From Gammaproteobacteria bacterium (lineage in GTDB: Bacteria > Pseudomonadota > Gammaproteobacteria > SZUA-140), in the NCBI GenBank assembly GCA_026982565.1, contig JALSGV010000205.1, forward strand, positions 1 to 37,583: 37,583 bases of DNA, in the 5' to 3' direction. Position 1 is the stretch's first letter. The number at the start of each line of letters is the position of its first letter. Positions 1 through 7,992 of this stretch are shown here, piece after piece. The translations under genes were made by a program, and so were the position numbers. Under the pieces are notes generated by a model, which saw nothing but the letters and a program-made list of their open reading frames with translations, ran no database searches and was not told the DNA's origin.

Positions 1-53
1 GATTGGAATAGACTGGGGGAAGATACAAGATACAAGGGGGCTTGTGTGGGAGT

Positions 54-917
54 TCATTGCGCCAGCGCCTGCCACAGCATGCGCAGCCAGTCGCCGCGGG
101 TGAGGCGGGGGCGGGCGTAGGGGTTGGAGCCGGCCTCCAGGCGGGCGACGATGCGCTTTGCCCCGGCGATGGTGAGGCGCAGTTCGAGGCCGATGCGGCC
201 GGGGAGGGCGCGGCCCAGGGGAGCGCCGTTGCGCAGCATGGCGGAGATGGTTTCCAGTTGCTCATCGACCAGTTTCTTCATGGCCGGGTGGTTGGCGCCC
301 TCCCGGATATCCGCTTCGCTGACGCCGTGGCGAGCCATGGCGTCTCGCGGCAGATAGATGCGGTTGCTCTCGTGCAGGTCCTGCTGGATGTCCTGCAGGA
401 AATTGATCAATTGCAGGGCGGTGCAGATGTCGTCGGAGCGGCGCAGGTTGGCGTCGTGCGCCTTGTCGTAGAGGTGCAGCAGCAGGCGCCCCACGGGGTT
501 GGCGGAGTAACGGCAATAGCCCAGCACCTGGGAGAAATCGTCGTAGCGCGGCGTGGTGACGTCCATGGTGAAGGCCGTCAGCAGGTCTTCGAAAAGGGCG
601 CGGGGCAGATTGTGGCGGGCGATGACATCGTGCAGGGCGATGAAGATGGGATGCCCTCCGCCATGGTCCCGGTTCAAGCGCTGCAGCCTGTTGCGGTAAT
701 CGTCCAGTTTTTCCAGGCGTTCCTGGGGCGCGAGGTCGCCCTCGTCGGCGAAGTCGTCGGCGCTCCTGGCGAAGGCGTAGATGACGGCGATGGGGTTGCG
801 GAATTTCGCCGGCACGAAGCGCGAGGCGACGGGAAAGTTCTCGTAGTGGCTGCGCGCCATGCGCAGGCATTGGGCGTAGGCCTCGTCCAGACCGATGGAG
901 GCCGGCTTGTCGTTCAC
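54..917 (-). CDS. hpnC: HpnC, squalene/hydroxysqualene synthase of hopanoid synthesis
   Basis: This is a trans-isoprenyl diphosphate synthase of the squalene/phytoene synthase superfamily, 287 aa, a normal length for HpnC. The N-terminal SHYENFPVAS (residues 23-32) is typical of HpnC. The first Asp-rich motif is DDFADEGD (54-61) and the second is NFLQDIQQD (172-180); together they bind the Mg-diphosphate. In the HpnCDE route, HpnC converts presqualene diphosphate (made by HpnD) to hydroxysqualene, which HpnE reduces to squalene for hopanoids. The partners are not visible; they may lie beyond the left edge, downstream of this gene. The rmuC stop is 6 bp upstream, so the gene is probably co-transcribed with rmuC and the phosphatase. 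Phytoene synthase is the main alternative, but the HpnC-specific N-terminus argues against it. Confidence 0.86.
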   Translation of the reverse strand: MNDKPASIGLDEAYAQCLRMARSHYENFPVASRFVPAKFRNPIAVIYAFARSADDFADEGDLAPQERLEKLDDYRNRLQRLNRDHGGGHPIFIALHDVIARHNLPRALFEDLLTAFTMDVTTPRYDDFSQVLGYCRYSANPVGRLLLHLYDKAHDANLRRSDDICTALQLINFLQDIQQDLHESNRIYLPRDAMARHGVSEADIREGANHPAMKKLVDEQLETISAMLRNGAPLGRALPGRIGLELRLTIAGAKRIVARLEAGSNPYARPRLTRGDWLRMLWQALAQ

Positions 918-923
918 CGCCGC

Positions 924-2192
924 CTACTCCTCAAGCTTGCCCTCGGCGATCTGCCTGACGTTCTTGTCCAGGGGCTCCAGGGCCTCCACGGGCTTGGCCG
1001 CCTTGATGCCCATCTCCGTGAACTTGCGCGCGCCGCTCAGTACCTGGCGCTCGAAGGAGCCCACGGCCTTGTTGTAGTTGTCCACGCTGCTGCCGAGGTG
1101 GCTGCCCAGCTTGGCCAGGTGGCCGGTGAAGGTGGCGATGCGCTTGTAGAGGTCCTCGCCCAGGTCGCGGATCTTCTCGGCATTCTCCGTGACCGCCTGC
1201 TGGTTCCAGCCGAAGGCGATGGCGCGCAGCAGGGCCACCAGGCTGGTGGGGGTGGCGAGGATGACCTTCTTGCTCAGGGCCTCTTCCAGCAGGCCGGGGT
1301 TCTGGTCCAGGGCGGCGCTCAGGAAGTGCTCGCCGGGGATGAACAGCACCACGAAATCGGGGCTGTGCTTGAACTGTTTCCAGTAGGCCTTGCCCGCCAG
1401 TTCCTGGACGCGCTCGCGCATCTTGCGGCTGTGGTGCTCCAGGGCCAGCTGGCGCGCCGCGTCGTCCGGCGCCTCGATGGCGTTGAGGTAAGCGTCCAGG
1501 GGGGTCTTCACGTCGATGACGATCTCCCGCCCGCCGGGCATGCGCACGATCATGTCGGGGCGGATGGCGCCGTCTTCCGTGGCCGTGTGCTCCTGCTCGT
1601 AGAAATCGCAGTATTCCACCATGCCCGCCAGCTCCACCAGGCGCTTCAGGGTCAGTTCGCCCCATTGCCCGCGCACCTCGGGGCGGCGCAGGGCCTTGAC
1701 CAGGTTGCGGGTCTCGCCGTGGAGCTGTTGCTGGGTCAGGGCCATGGTTTCCAGGTGCTTGGTGATGGCGCCATAGCTCTCCTTGCGCTCGTGTTCCATG
1801 AGGCGGATCTGCTGCTGGGTCTTGTCCAGCAGTTCGCGGATGGGTTTGACCAGATGCTCGATGGCCTTTTCCTTCTCCGTGAGATCGTTGCGCGCCTGGA
1901 TGTTGAACTGCTGCAGTTTCTCGCGCGCCAGCTTGAGGAATTCCTCGTTGTTGCTCTTCAGGGCCTCGCTGGACAGGGCGCCGAAGGTCTGGGCCAGTTG
2001 TTCGCGGGCCTGCTCCAGCAGGGCCAGTTTTTCATCGGCGGCCTGTCTCTCCATTTCCAGACGGGTCTTGAGGGCGGTGTTCTCCTCGTTGAGCCTGGCA
2101 ATCCTGGACTGGGCGCGCAGGTGCGAGAGCAGGGCCCCCAACACGGCGGCCAGCAAGGCGACGAGCAGCAATGTCAACGTCTCAGCGCTCAT
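924..2192 (-). CDS. rmuC: RmuC-family DNA recombination protein
   Basis: RmuC family protein, 422 aa, close to the usual length. An N-terminal hydrophobic segment (about residues 5-24) is followed by a long Glu/Lys/Gln-rich coiled coil to about residue 150. The conserved RmuC domain then includes RRPEVRGQWGELTLKRLVE and a later nuclease-fold-like core (RPDMIVRMPGGREIVIDVKTP, split over about 20 residues). RmuC is linked to limiting inversions and rearrangements at short inverted repeats. A restriction-endonuclease-like fold is predicted for it, but its biochemistry is poorly defined. The start overlaps the stop of the upstream phosphatase by 4 bp, indicating translational coupling. Confidence 0.9.
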   Translation of the reverse strand: MSAETLTLLLVALLAAVLGALLSHLRAQSRIARLNEENTALKTRLEMERQAADEKLALLEQAREQLAQTFGALSSEALKSNNEEFLKLAREKLQQFNIQARNDLTEKEKAIEHLVKPIRELLDKTQQQIRLMEHERKESYGAITKHLETMALTQQQLHGETRNLVKALRRPEVRGQWGELTLKRLVELAGMVEYCDFYEQEHTATEDGAIRPDMIVRMPGGREIVIDVKTPLDAYLNAIEAPDDAARQLALEHHSRKMRERVQELAGKAYWKQFKHSPDFVVLFIPGEHFLSAALDQNPGLLEEALSKKVILATPTSLVALLRAIAFGWNQQAVTENAEKIRDLGEDLYKRIATFTGHLAKLGSHLGSSVDNYNKAVGSFERQVLSGARKFTEMGIKAAKPVEALEPLDKNVRQIAEGKLEE

Positions 2193-2869
2193 GTCCGCTC
2201 GCCCAGCCAGTGCAGGATGTCCAGGGGTTTCTCGATCATGCCATCGGCCCGCCAGGAAGCCGGGTCGTCTTTTTCGTCGAGATAGCCGAACAGGGCCACA
2301 AGGGTCTTCATGCCCGCGTTGTTACCGGCCTCGATGTCGCGCCGCGCGTCGCCCACGTACAGGCACGCCGCGCCATCCACGCCCGCCAGATCGCAGGCAT
2401 GCAGCATGGGGGCGGGGTGTGGCTTGGTGTTGGCGGTGCTGTCGCCACTGACGATGGCGGCGGCGCGCCCGGCGAGCCCCAGGCCCTGCATCAGCGGTTC
2501 CGTGAGCCAGGCGGGCTTGTTGGTGACCACGCCCCACTTGATGGACCGTTCCTCCAGCACCTGCAGCACCGCCGCCATGCCCGGGAACAGGCGGGTCTTG
2601 TAGGTGAGATGCGCACTGTAGATTTCCAACAGGCGCTGGCGCAGGAAATCATAGGAAATGTGGCCGGGGCCGATATCGAAACCCAGGCGCAGCAGGGCCG
2701 TGGCGCCGTGGGAGACCACGGGCCGGATGGCCGCATAGGGCAGCGGCGGCAACTGCTGTTCCTTGCGCAGGGTGTTCAGCGCATAGGCCAGATCCGGCGC
2801 CGTGTCCGCCAGGGTGCCGTCGAGGTCGAAGAAAACACCCTTGATTTTCAGATTCACCGGGAGGCTCAC
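2189..2869 (-). CDS. HAD-family phosphatase (phosphoglycolate phosphatase / MupP-like)
   Basis: 226-aa haloacid dehalogenase hydrolase. The nucleophile motif is FFDLDGTLADTAPDL (residues 14-28), followed by a helical cap, motif II VVTNKP, a Lys-containing motif III (TKPHPAPML) and motif IV YVGDARRDIEAG. This architecture is annotated as phosphoglycolate phosphatase (Gph), which clears 2-phosphoglycolate. In Pseudomonas the homologue directly after ubiG is MupP, an N-acetylmuramate-6-phosphate phosphatase of peptidoglycan recycling. Here too the gene follows ubiG on the same strand, after a repeat block, so a MupP-type role is a real alternative. The sequence alone cannot decide the substrate. 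Confidence 0.85.
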   Translation of the reverse strand: MSLPVNLKIKGVFFDLDGTLADTAPDLAYALNTLRKEQQLPPLPYAAIRPVVSHGATALLRLGFDIGPGHISYDFLRQRLLEIYSAHLTYKTRLFPGMAAVLQVLEERSIKWGVVTNKPAWLTEPLMQGLGLAGRAAAIVSGDSTANTKPHPAPMLHACDLAGVDGAACLYVGDARRDIEAGNNAGMKTLVALFGYLDEKDDPASWRADGMIEKPLDILHWLGERT

Positions 2870-3137
2870 GAAGACACGGTCTTTTTCCCTCTCCCGGGGG
2901 AGGGTGTCGCAAAAGGCTTTGGTTCCTTCTCCCCTTGAAAGGGCGTTGTAAAAGGCTTTAGTCCCTTCTCCCCTCCGGGGACCTCGGTGCCCCTTGTGGG
3001 TAGAAGGTTAGGATGAGGGGGTAAAAACAATGTGTTATCTCCATTTATCCCCTCGCCCCAACCCCTCTCCCGGCGGGAGAGGGGCTTGTGCGGCGTTTCC
3101 CTATGTGACATCCCGCCGTTCGAGGTTGATAACAGCA
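2870..3137. repeat. Interspersed palindromic repeat block between ubiG and the phosphatase gene
   Basis: No gene is visible here. The segment holds CT/GA-rich inverted repeats of the kind scattered between proteobacterial genes. A hairpin at 3062-3084 has 10-bp arms (CCCCTCTCCC / GGGAGAGGGG) and a 3-nt loop. A shorter copy sits near 2888-2905 (CCCTCTCCC then GGGAGGG). An imperfect direct repeat of about 24 nt begins at 2911 and again at 2950 (AAAAGGCTTT then TTCTCCCC in both), giving a 39-bp unit. It probably folds in RNA and may act as a stabiliser or terminator in the ubiG to phosphatase transcript. Confidence 0.65.
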
Positions 3138-3842
3138 TCATGCGACGGCATGCACCAGGTAATTCACCGAGACGTCGTCTCCCAGGCGGTATTGCCGGGT
3201 GAGGGGGTTGTAGGTGATGCCGGCCATTTTGCGCAGGGTGAGGCCGCTGCGCCGCATCCAGGCGTCCAGTTCGGCCGGCTGGATGAAGCGGGCGTAGTCG
3301 TGAGTGCTCTTGGGCAGCATGCGCAGGATGTATTCGGCGCCCACCACCGCCAGCAGGTAGGCCTTGGGATTGCGGTTGAGGGTGGAGAAGAAGACGTGTC
3401 CGCCGGGTTTGACGAGGCGGGTGCAGGCGTCCACCACCGACGCCGGGTCGGGCACGTGTTCGAGGAGTTCCATGCAAGTGACCACGTCGAACTGGCGTGG
3501 ATGCTGTTGCGCCATGTCTTCCACGGTCGTTTGCCGGTAGTCGATGTCGTATCCGGATTCCAGCAGGTGCAGCCGGGCGACCTGCAGGGAGGCCCCGGCC
3601 ATGTCGATGGCGGTCACTTGGGCGCCACGGGAGGCCAGTCCCTCGGCCAGGATGCCGCCGCCGCAACCCACGTCCAGCACGGCTTTGTCCTTCAGTCCGG
3701 CCTGGCCGTCGATGAAGTCCAGGCGCAGGGGGTTGATGTCGTGCAGGGGCTTGAACTCGCTGTCGGGGTCCCACCAGCGCGCGGCCACCTCGTCGAATTT
3801 GGCGATTTCCTGGGGGTCGATGTTGATATGGGCGTCGTTCAT
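3138..3842 (-). CDS. ubiG: UbiG, ubiquinone biosynthesis O-methyltransferase
   Basis: 234-aa SAM-dependent methyltransferase. The UbiG-specific N-terminus [20 protein letters not shown] is present. SAM motif I is VLDVGCGGG (55-63), followed by the post-motif acid in VTAIDMA, and ELLEHVPDP. The C-terminal [19 protein letters not shown] is typical of the family. UbiG carries out both O-methylations of the ubiquinone ring at the membrane. The deaminase gene ends only 6 bp upstream, which suggests co-transcription and fits SAM/SAH metabolism, since UbiG releases S-adenosylhomocysteine. Confidence 0.95.
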   Translation of the reverse strand: MNDAHINIDPQEIAKFDEVAARWWDPDSEFKPLHDINPLRLDFIDGQAGLKDKAVLDVGCGGGILAEGLASRGAQVTAIDMAGASLQVARLHLLESGYDIDYRQTTVEDMAQQHPRQFDVVTCMELLEHVPDPASVVDACTRLVKPGGHVFFSTLNRNPKAYLLAVVGAEYILRMLPKSTHDYARFIQPAELDAWMRRSGLTLRKMAGITYNPLTRQYRLGDDVSVNYLVHAVA

Positions 3843-3848
3843 GGCGTT

Positions 3849-5192
3849 TCAGTCTTTTCCTCGTGCGGCCTTTTCGTCACTGGCGGCGATTCTGTCGCGC
3901 CACTGGCGGGTTTTCTCCAGGATGGCCTGCTCGTCCAGGGTGGTGAGACGGCGCTCCTTGACGAGATGGCGCCCGCCCACCCACACGTCACTGACCTGGT
4001 GGCGGCTGGCGGCGTAGACCAGTTGCGAGACAGGATGATACACCGGCTGGGACTCCAGTTCACCCAGGTGTACGGCAACCACGTCGGCGGCCTTGCCCTT
4101 GACCAGGGAGCCGGTGACATGGTCCAGCCCCAGGGCGCGCGCGCCGTTGAGGGTGGCCATGCTCAGGGCCGTGGCGGCGGGGATGGCGCTGGCGTCGCCG
4201 CTGACGGCCTTGCCCAGCAGGGCGGCGCTGCGCATTTCGCCCATCATGTCCAGGTCGTTGTTGCTGGCGGCGCCGTCCGTGCCCAGGGCGACGTTGACGC
4301 CGGCCTGCATGAGCCTGGCGGCGGGACAGAACCCGCTGGCCAGCTTGAGATTGGATTCCGGGCAATGCACCACGTGGATGCCGGTGGCGGCGGCGCGCTG
4401 GATCTCGTCATCCTCCAGGTGGGTCATGTGCACCGCCAGCAGGCGCGGCGACAGCAGTCCCAGGCCGTCCAGGCGCTGCATGGGGCGCTGGCGGTGCTGC
4501 TCCACGCTGCCCCTGATTTCGTCGTCGGTCTCGTGGAGGTGGATGTGAACGGGGATGTCCACTTCCTCGGCATAGGTCTGGATCTTCCGCAGGGGCGCGT
4601 CGGAGACCGTGTAGGGGGCGTGGGGCGCAAAGGCGGTGGATATCAGGGGGTCGTTGCGGTACTCGTCCTGCAGGGCCAGTCCCTTGCTGAGGTACTCGTC
4701 GGGGTTGGCGGCCCAGGCCGTGGGAAAGTCGATCATGATGAGGCCGACGACGGCGCGCATGCCCGCCAGGCTCGCGGCCCGCGCCGTCTCGTCCGGGAAG
4801 AAATACATGTCGTTGAAACAGGTGGTCCCGCCGCGCAGCATCTCGGCCACGGCCAGTTGGGTGCCGTCGAAAACGAATTCGTCACAGATCCAGGTGCTCT
4901 CAGCCGGCCAGATGTGTTCGTTGAGCCACGCCATGAGGGGCAGGTCATCGGCCAGTCCGCGGAACAGGCTCATGGCCGCATGGGTGTGGGCGTTGATCAG
5001 TCCCGGGATGAGGAGATGCCCGCCCAGGTCCCGTTCCTGGGGGCTGGTGTATTTCCGCCGCGCCTCGCCGCTGGGCAGGCAGTCCAGGATCAGCCCTTCG
5101 TGGATCGCCAGGCTGTGGTTTTCCAGGACAAGGTCATCCGGCTCGACGGGCGCAATCCAGCGTGCATGTATCAATGTGTCGATCGGCTGCAT
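3849..5192 (-). CDS. mtaD: 5-methylthioadenosine / S-adenosylhomocysteine deaminase (TRZ/ATZ amidohydrolase)
   Basis: 447-aa amidohydrolase-superfamily deaminase. The metal-binding NAHTHAAM has H69 and H71. Further ligands lie in HIHLHETDDEI and in the His of the HMTHLEDDEI region, and the catalytic Asp is in GTDGAASNNDLDMM. This subgroup deaminates 5'-methylthioadenosine and/or S-adenosylhomocysteine to inosine forms. Context supports that role. ubiG, an SAH producer, lies 6 bp downstream. mtnA, which handles 5-methylthioribose-1-phosphate, lies about 700 bp away on the other strand. The intervening OmpA gene is on the same strand as this one. Exact substrate preference is not determined. 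Confidence 0.85.
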   Translation of the reverse strand: MQPIDTLIHARWIAPVEPDDLVLENHSLAIHEGLILDCLPSGEARRKYTSPQERDLGGHLLIPGLINAHTHAAMSLFRGLADDLPLMAWLNEHIWPAESTWICDEFVFDGTQLAVAEMLRGGTTCFNDMYFFPDETARAASLAGMRAVVGLIMIDFPTAWAANPDEYLSKGLALQDEYRNDPLISTAFAPHAPYTVSDAPLRKIQTYAEEVDIPVHIHLHETDDEIRGSVEQHRQRPMQRLDGLGLLSPRLLAVHMTHLEDDEIQRAAATGIHVVHCPESNLKLASGFCPAARLMQAGVNVALGTDGAASNNDLDMMGEMRSAALLGKAVSGDASAIPAATALSMATLNGARALGLDHVTGSLVKGKAADVVAVHLGELESQPVYHPVSQLVYAASRHQVSDVWVGGRHLVKERRLTTLDEQAILEKTRQWRDRIAASDEKAARGKD

Positions 5193-5282
5193 TCACGGGG
5201 CAATCGTTGTGGATCAATGCGGGATTATAGTCGAGTATGGGGGGATTGTCTGTCTTTTCAGGGGACTGGAGAGAAATGCGGG

Positions 5283-5798
5283 TCAATGGCCGCGCGGGCG
5301 CCGCTCGATGATGTAGATCGCCACGTGGCGGTTGCGGCGCCGCCCCTCGCGGGTCCAGTATTCATCCACGGGAAAGTTCTCTCCCAGGCCGGCGGTAAGC
5401 AACAGACGGGGGGCGACGCCCTGGGCGGCGAGATAGTCGCGCACCGCCGCGGCTCGCCGCTCCGCGAGTTGGTAGTTATAATCCTCGCTGGCCCGGGTAT
5501 CGGCGTGGCCTTCGATGAGGATGCGATAGACCCTTGATTGGCCGAGAATGTAGCGGGCCGCGGCATCGAGGTTTCTTTTCGCCCGTTCGGTCAAAACGGC
5601 CTTGTCGAAATCAAAAAGGATGGCGTCCAGGGCAATGAAGTCCATTTCCATGCCGTGTGGGGCAAAATTGTCGATGTCCCGCGCCGTGACAGCTTGCGCC
5701 GCTTCCTGGGCCGGACCCGTCATGGGGAGCATCATGAAGGCGGCGACGGCGGCGGTATGGCGTAGCAGGGTGATTTTTGGGCATTTGTTCCGTCTCAT
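5283..5798 (-). CDS. OmpA-family peptidoglycan-binding protein
   Basis: About 171 aa from the ATG at 5798: a basic N-terminus, a hydrophobic signal segment ending near PMTGPAQEA, then one OmpA C-terminal domain. The diagnostic stretch is ILIEGHADTRASEDYNYQLA followed by ERRAAAVRDYL, with the Asp and Arg that bind meso-diaminopimelate in peptidoglycan. No beta-barrel or lipobox is seen, so it is probably a periplasmic peptidoglycan-binding protein. The reading frame stays open to 5861, but residues before 5798 do not look like a signal peptide. No strong ribosome-binding site marks either start. The gene diverges from mtnA across a palindrome-bearing gap. Confidence 0.8.
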   Translation of the reverse strand: MRRNKCPKITLLRHTAAVAAFMMLPMTGPAQEAAQAVTARDIDNFAPHGMEMDFIALDAILFDFDKAVLTERAKRNLDAAARYILGQSRVYRILIEGHADTRASEDYNYQLAERRAAAVRDYLAAQGVAPRLLLTAGLGENFPVDEYWTREGRRRNRHVAIYIIERRPRGH

Positions 5799-5838
5799 CA
5801 GTTGTGTTATCGGCCAGGAGGCTGCGGCCCTTGATGAG

Positions 5839-5855
5839 GTGCAAAAAGTTTGCAC
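5839..5855. promoter_or_regulatory. 7-bp inverted repeat between ompA-like gene and mtnA
   Basis: Perfect inverted repeat GTGCAAA-AAG-TTTGCAC. It covers the putative mtnA -35 box and lies upstream of the divergent OmpA-like gene's preferred start. The position suits an operator, although a 17-nt hairpin could also arise by chance. Confidence 0.4.
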
Positions 5856-5879
5856 AAACATGATTTTTAACTTTATAAA
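5850..5879 (+). promoter_or_regulatory. Putative sigma70 promoter of mtnA
   Basis: A -35-like TTGCAC (5850-5855) and -10-like TATAAA (5874-5879) are separated by 18 bp. The predicted transcript would start only a few bases before the mtnA ATG at 5894. No Shine-Dalgarno sequence precedes that ATG, so mtnA may be translated from a very short leader. Confidence 0.45.
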
Positions 5880-5893
5880 AAAATTACAAGCAT

Positions 5894-6949
5894 ATGAATA
5901 CTATGAATAATATTAAATATGACAGCGTGCGCCCCATCCACTGGCGCGATGACGCCCTGGTTCTCATCGACCAGCGCCTGCTGCCCGGCGCCCACGAGGA
6001 AATCGTCTGTCACGACGTGGAAGCCACGGCCCACGCCATCAGGGAAATGGTCGTGCGCGGCGCGCCGGCCATCGGCATCACCGCCGCCTATGGCGTGGTG
6101 CTCGCGGCCCGCGCCCGCCACCGCCAGGCCCCCGCCACCTGGAAGCAGGATGTGGAGGCGGACCTGGAACTGCTGGCGGGAACACGGCCCACCGCGGTCA
6201 ATCTGTTCTGGGCCATCGAGCGCATGCGCCGCCTGATTCAGACACTGGATGACGATCCCGCGCCCGCCCTGCTGCAGGCCGCCCGCGACCTGCACGAGGC
6301 GGATATCGAAGCCAATTACCGCATGGGGGCGTTGGGGGCGGCGTTGATCGGGTCGCCGTGCGCCGTATTGACCCACTGCAATGCCGGCGCCCTGGCCACG
6401 GGCGGGTACGGCACCGCCCTGGGGGTGATACGGGCCGCCCACGCCGGACAAGGCATCACGCGCGTCTATGCCGACGAGACCCGTCCCTGGCTGCAGGGCG
6501 CGCGCCTCACCGCGTGGGAGCTTCTGCAGGACGGCATCCCGGTCACGCTGGTGGCCGAGGGCGCCGCGGCGCATCTCATGAAGCAGGGGGAACTGGGCTG
6601 GGTCATCGTGGGCTCGGACCGCATCGCCGCCAACGGTGACGTGGCCAACAAGATCGGCACCTACAATCTGGCCGTGACCGCCCGCTATCATGGCGTCAAG
6701 GTGATGGTGGTGGCGCCCACCAGCACCATCGACATGAACATGCCCGCGGGCGACATGATCCCCATAGAAACCCGTGACGAGTCTGAATTACTGGCCCTGC
6801 AGGGCCAGCGCGTCGCCGCGGCGGGCGCGCGGGCCTGGAATCCGGTGTTTGACGTGACGCCGGCGGAACTGGTGGACGCCATCGTGACGGAGAAGGGCGT
6901 GGTGAAAGTCCCCGACAGAGAGAAAATGGCGCGCTTGATGGCGCAGTGA
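5894..6949 (+). CDS. mtnA: MtnA, methylthioribose-1-phosphate isomerase
   Basis: 351-aa eIF2B-like isomerase converting 5-methylthioribose-1-phosphate to 5-methylthioribulose-1-phosphate in methionine salvage. Visible motifs are [15 protein letters not shown] (53-67), the catalytic Cys in [17 protein letters not shown] (C162) and the catalytic Asp in [18 protein letters not shown] (D242). The length is normal. A second ATG lies three codons in and neither has a good ribosome-binding site. The nearby deaminase suggests that methylthioadenosine breakdown is organised here, though a phosphorylase (mtnP) and the later mtn genes are outside the window. Confidence 0.95.
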   Translation: MNTMNNIKYDSVRPIHWRDDALVLIDQRLLPGAHEEIVCHDVEATAHAIREMVVRGAPAIGITAAYGVVLAARARHRQAPATWKQDVEADLELLAGTRPTAVNLFWAIERMRRLIQTLDDDPAPALLQAARDLHEADIEANYRMGALGAALIGSPCAVLTHCNAGALATGGYGTALGVIRAAHAGQGITRVYADETRPWLQGARLTAWELLQDGIPVTLVAEGAAAHLMKQGELGWVIVGSDRIAANGDVANKIGTYNLAVTARYHGVKVMVVAPTSTIDMNMPAGDMIPIETRDESELLALQGQRVAAAGARAWNPVFDVTPAELVDAIVTEKGVVKVPDREKMARLMAQ

Positions 6950-6952
6950 GGC

Positions 6953-7990
6953 CTATTCGATATCGGCCGCGCAGCGGAACCCGACGTCTTCGCCCGCCAT
7001 GACGGGCTCGGCGAACTGGCGCGTGGCGCCACGGAAGAAATAACTGAGGGCGTAGTGGCCGATGCCGCCACCGCCACCGCGGATGACTTTCATTTTTTCG
7101 CCAAAGTTTTCACTCTCATAGGTCGAGCCGGGGTAGGGGTGATACCAGTCGTCCACCCACTCCCAGACATTGCCGGCCATGTCGTAGGCGCCGTAGGGTG
7201 ATTTGTTCATGGGGTAGGAGCCCGTGGGCGCGATACCGTTCTCCCAGTCATGATCGTCGCCGGTGTTGGTGATGGCCGTATCCCAGTCGTTACCCCACGG
7301 ATATTCCAGGCCGTCCGGGCCGCGCGCGGCCTTCTCCCATTCCCGTTCCGTGGGCAGGCGCTTGTTCTTCCAGCGGCAATAGGCGTAGGCGTAGTACCAG
7401 GAGATCCCCGTCACCGGGAAGGGATCGCGCTTGTGCTGCTCTTTCTGCATTTCTTCCATGAGGGCTTGCCGCGGCATGGTGGTGGTATCCATGTCCAGCT
7501 TGAAATCATTGGCGGCGATGTCGCGCAGGCGCGCCATGTCCATGGTGGAGGCCTCCTCCATGGTCAGGCCATAGCCGTTGTGGCCCCACTCGTAGGGCAG
7601 GGCGCGGTCCGTTGCCAGAATGAAGGCCTTGAACTGCTTGTTGCTGACTTCATAGGCGTCGATCATGAAGGCGGGGAGAGTGGCCTTCTGCCGGGGGTGT
7701 TCATCGAGATAGATGGGGGTGGCGAAGCCGTAACGTTCCTGCAAGCCCTCCGTGTCGGTCTTGTTGCTGCCCAGGATGAACTCACCCTCCGGCACAAGCA
7801 CCATGGGCATGTCCAGGTCGTAACCGGCCGCGTCCGCCTTGGGATGGGGAGGCGCAGAATCGGATTGCGTTGCCGCAGGTGCGGTTTGCAGAGGCGTGGC
7901 ATCGATATTCCCCGTGTTTTTGTCGCAGGCGGACAGGATAAGCCCCAGTGCCATTAACAAGGCCGGGGGGGCGTAACGGTTTGATGTCAT
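6953..7990 (-). CDS. SUMF1/FGE-fold lipoprotein, probably non-FGE activity
   Basis: 345-aa protein from the ATG at 7990, 2 bp after the stop of the upstream SUMF1 gene. The N-terminus is a lipoprotein signal with lipobox LSAC (C22). The formylglycine-generating-enzyme fold follows: VLVPEGEFILGSNKTD, DAYEVSNKQFKAF, PVTGISWYYAYAYCRWKNKR, LPTEREWEKAARGPDG, YPWGNDWD, YGAYDMAGNVWEWVDDWY, and a C-terminal GFRCA. The end reads RGGGGGIGHYALSYFFRGA, so the paired active-site cysteines of true FGE (after the GGS motif) are missing. It is therefore probably a structural or other oxygen/iron-type member (EgtB/PvdO class), anchored to the outer membrane. The frame is open upstream to 8206, but that part overlaps the neighbour and lacks protein character. 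Confidence 0.82.
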   Translation of the reverse strand: MTSNRYAPPALLMALGLILSACDKNTGNIDATPLQTAPAATQSDSAPPHPKADAAGYDLDMPMVLVPEGEFILGSNKTDTEGLQERYGFATPIYLDEHPRQKATLPAFMIDAYEVSNKQFKAFILATDRALPYEWGHNGYGLTMEEASTMDMARLRDIAANDFKLDMDTTTMPRQALMEEMQKEQHKRDPFPVTGISWYYAYAYCRWKNKRLPTEREWEKAARGPDGLEYPWGNDWDTAITNTGDDHDWENGIAPTGSYPMNKSPYGAYDMAGNVWEWVDDWYHPYPGSTYESENFGEKMKVIRGGGGGIGHYALSYFFRGATRQFAEPVMAGEDVGFRCAADIE

Positions 7991-7992
7991 CG

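Noticed and set aside
42..2285. Long plus-strand open frame across hpnC and rmuC
   Set aside because: It is the antisense of two well-supported genes. The product is Gly/Ala/Gln/His-rich with no domain, as expected from GC-rich codon bias.
2911..2973. Short direct repeats considered as a CRISPR array
   Set aside because: Only two imperfect copies, no regular spacers and no cas genes nearby.
3030..5537. Very long plus-strand open frame over ubiG and the deaminase
   Set aside because: It is antisense to ubiG and mtaD, has repetitive low-complexity composition and shows no motif.
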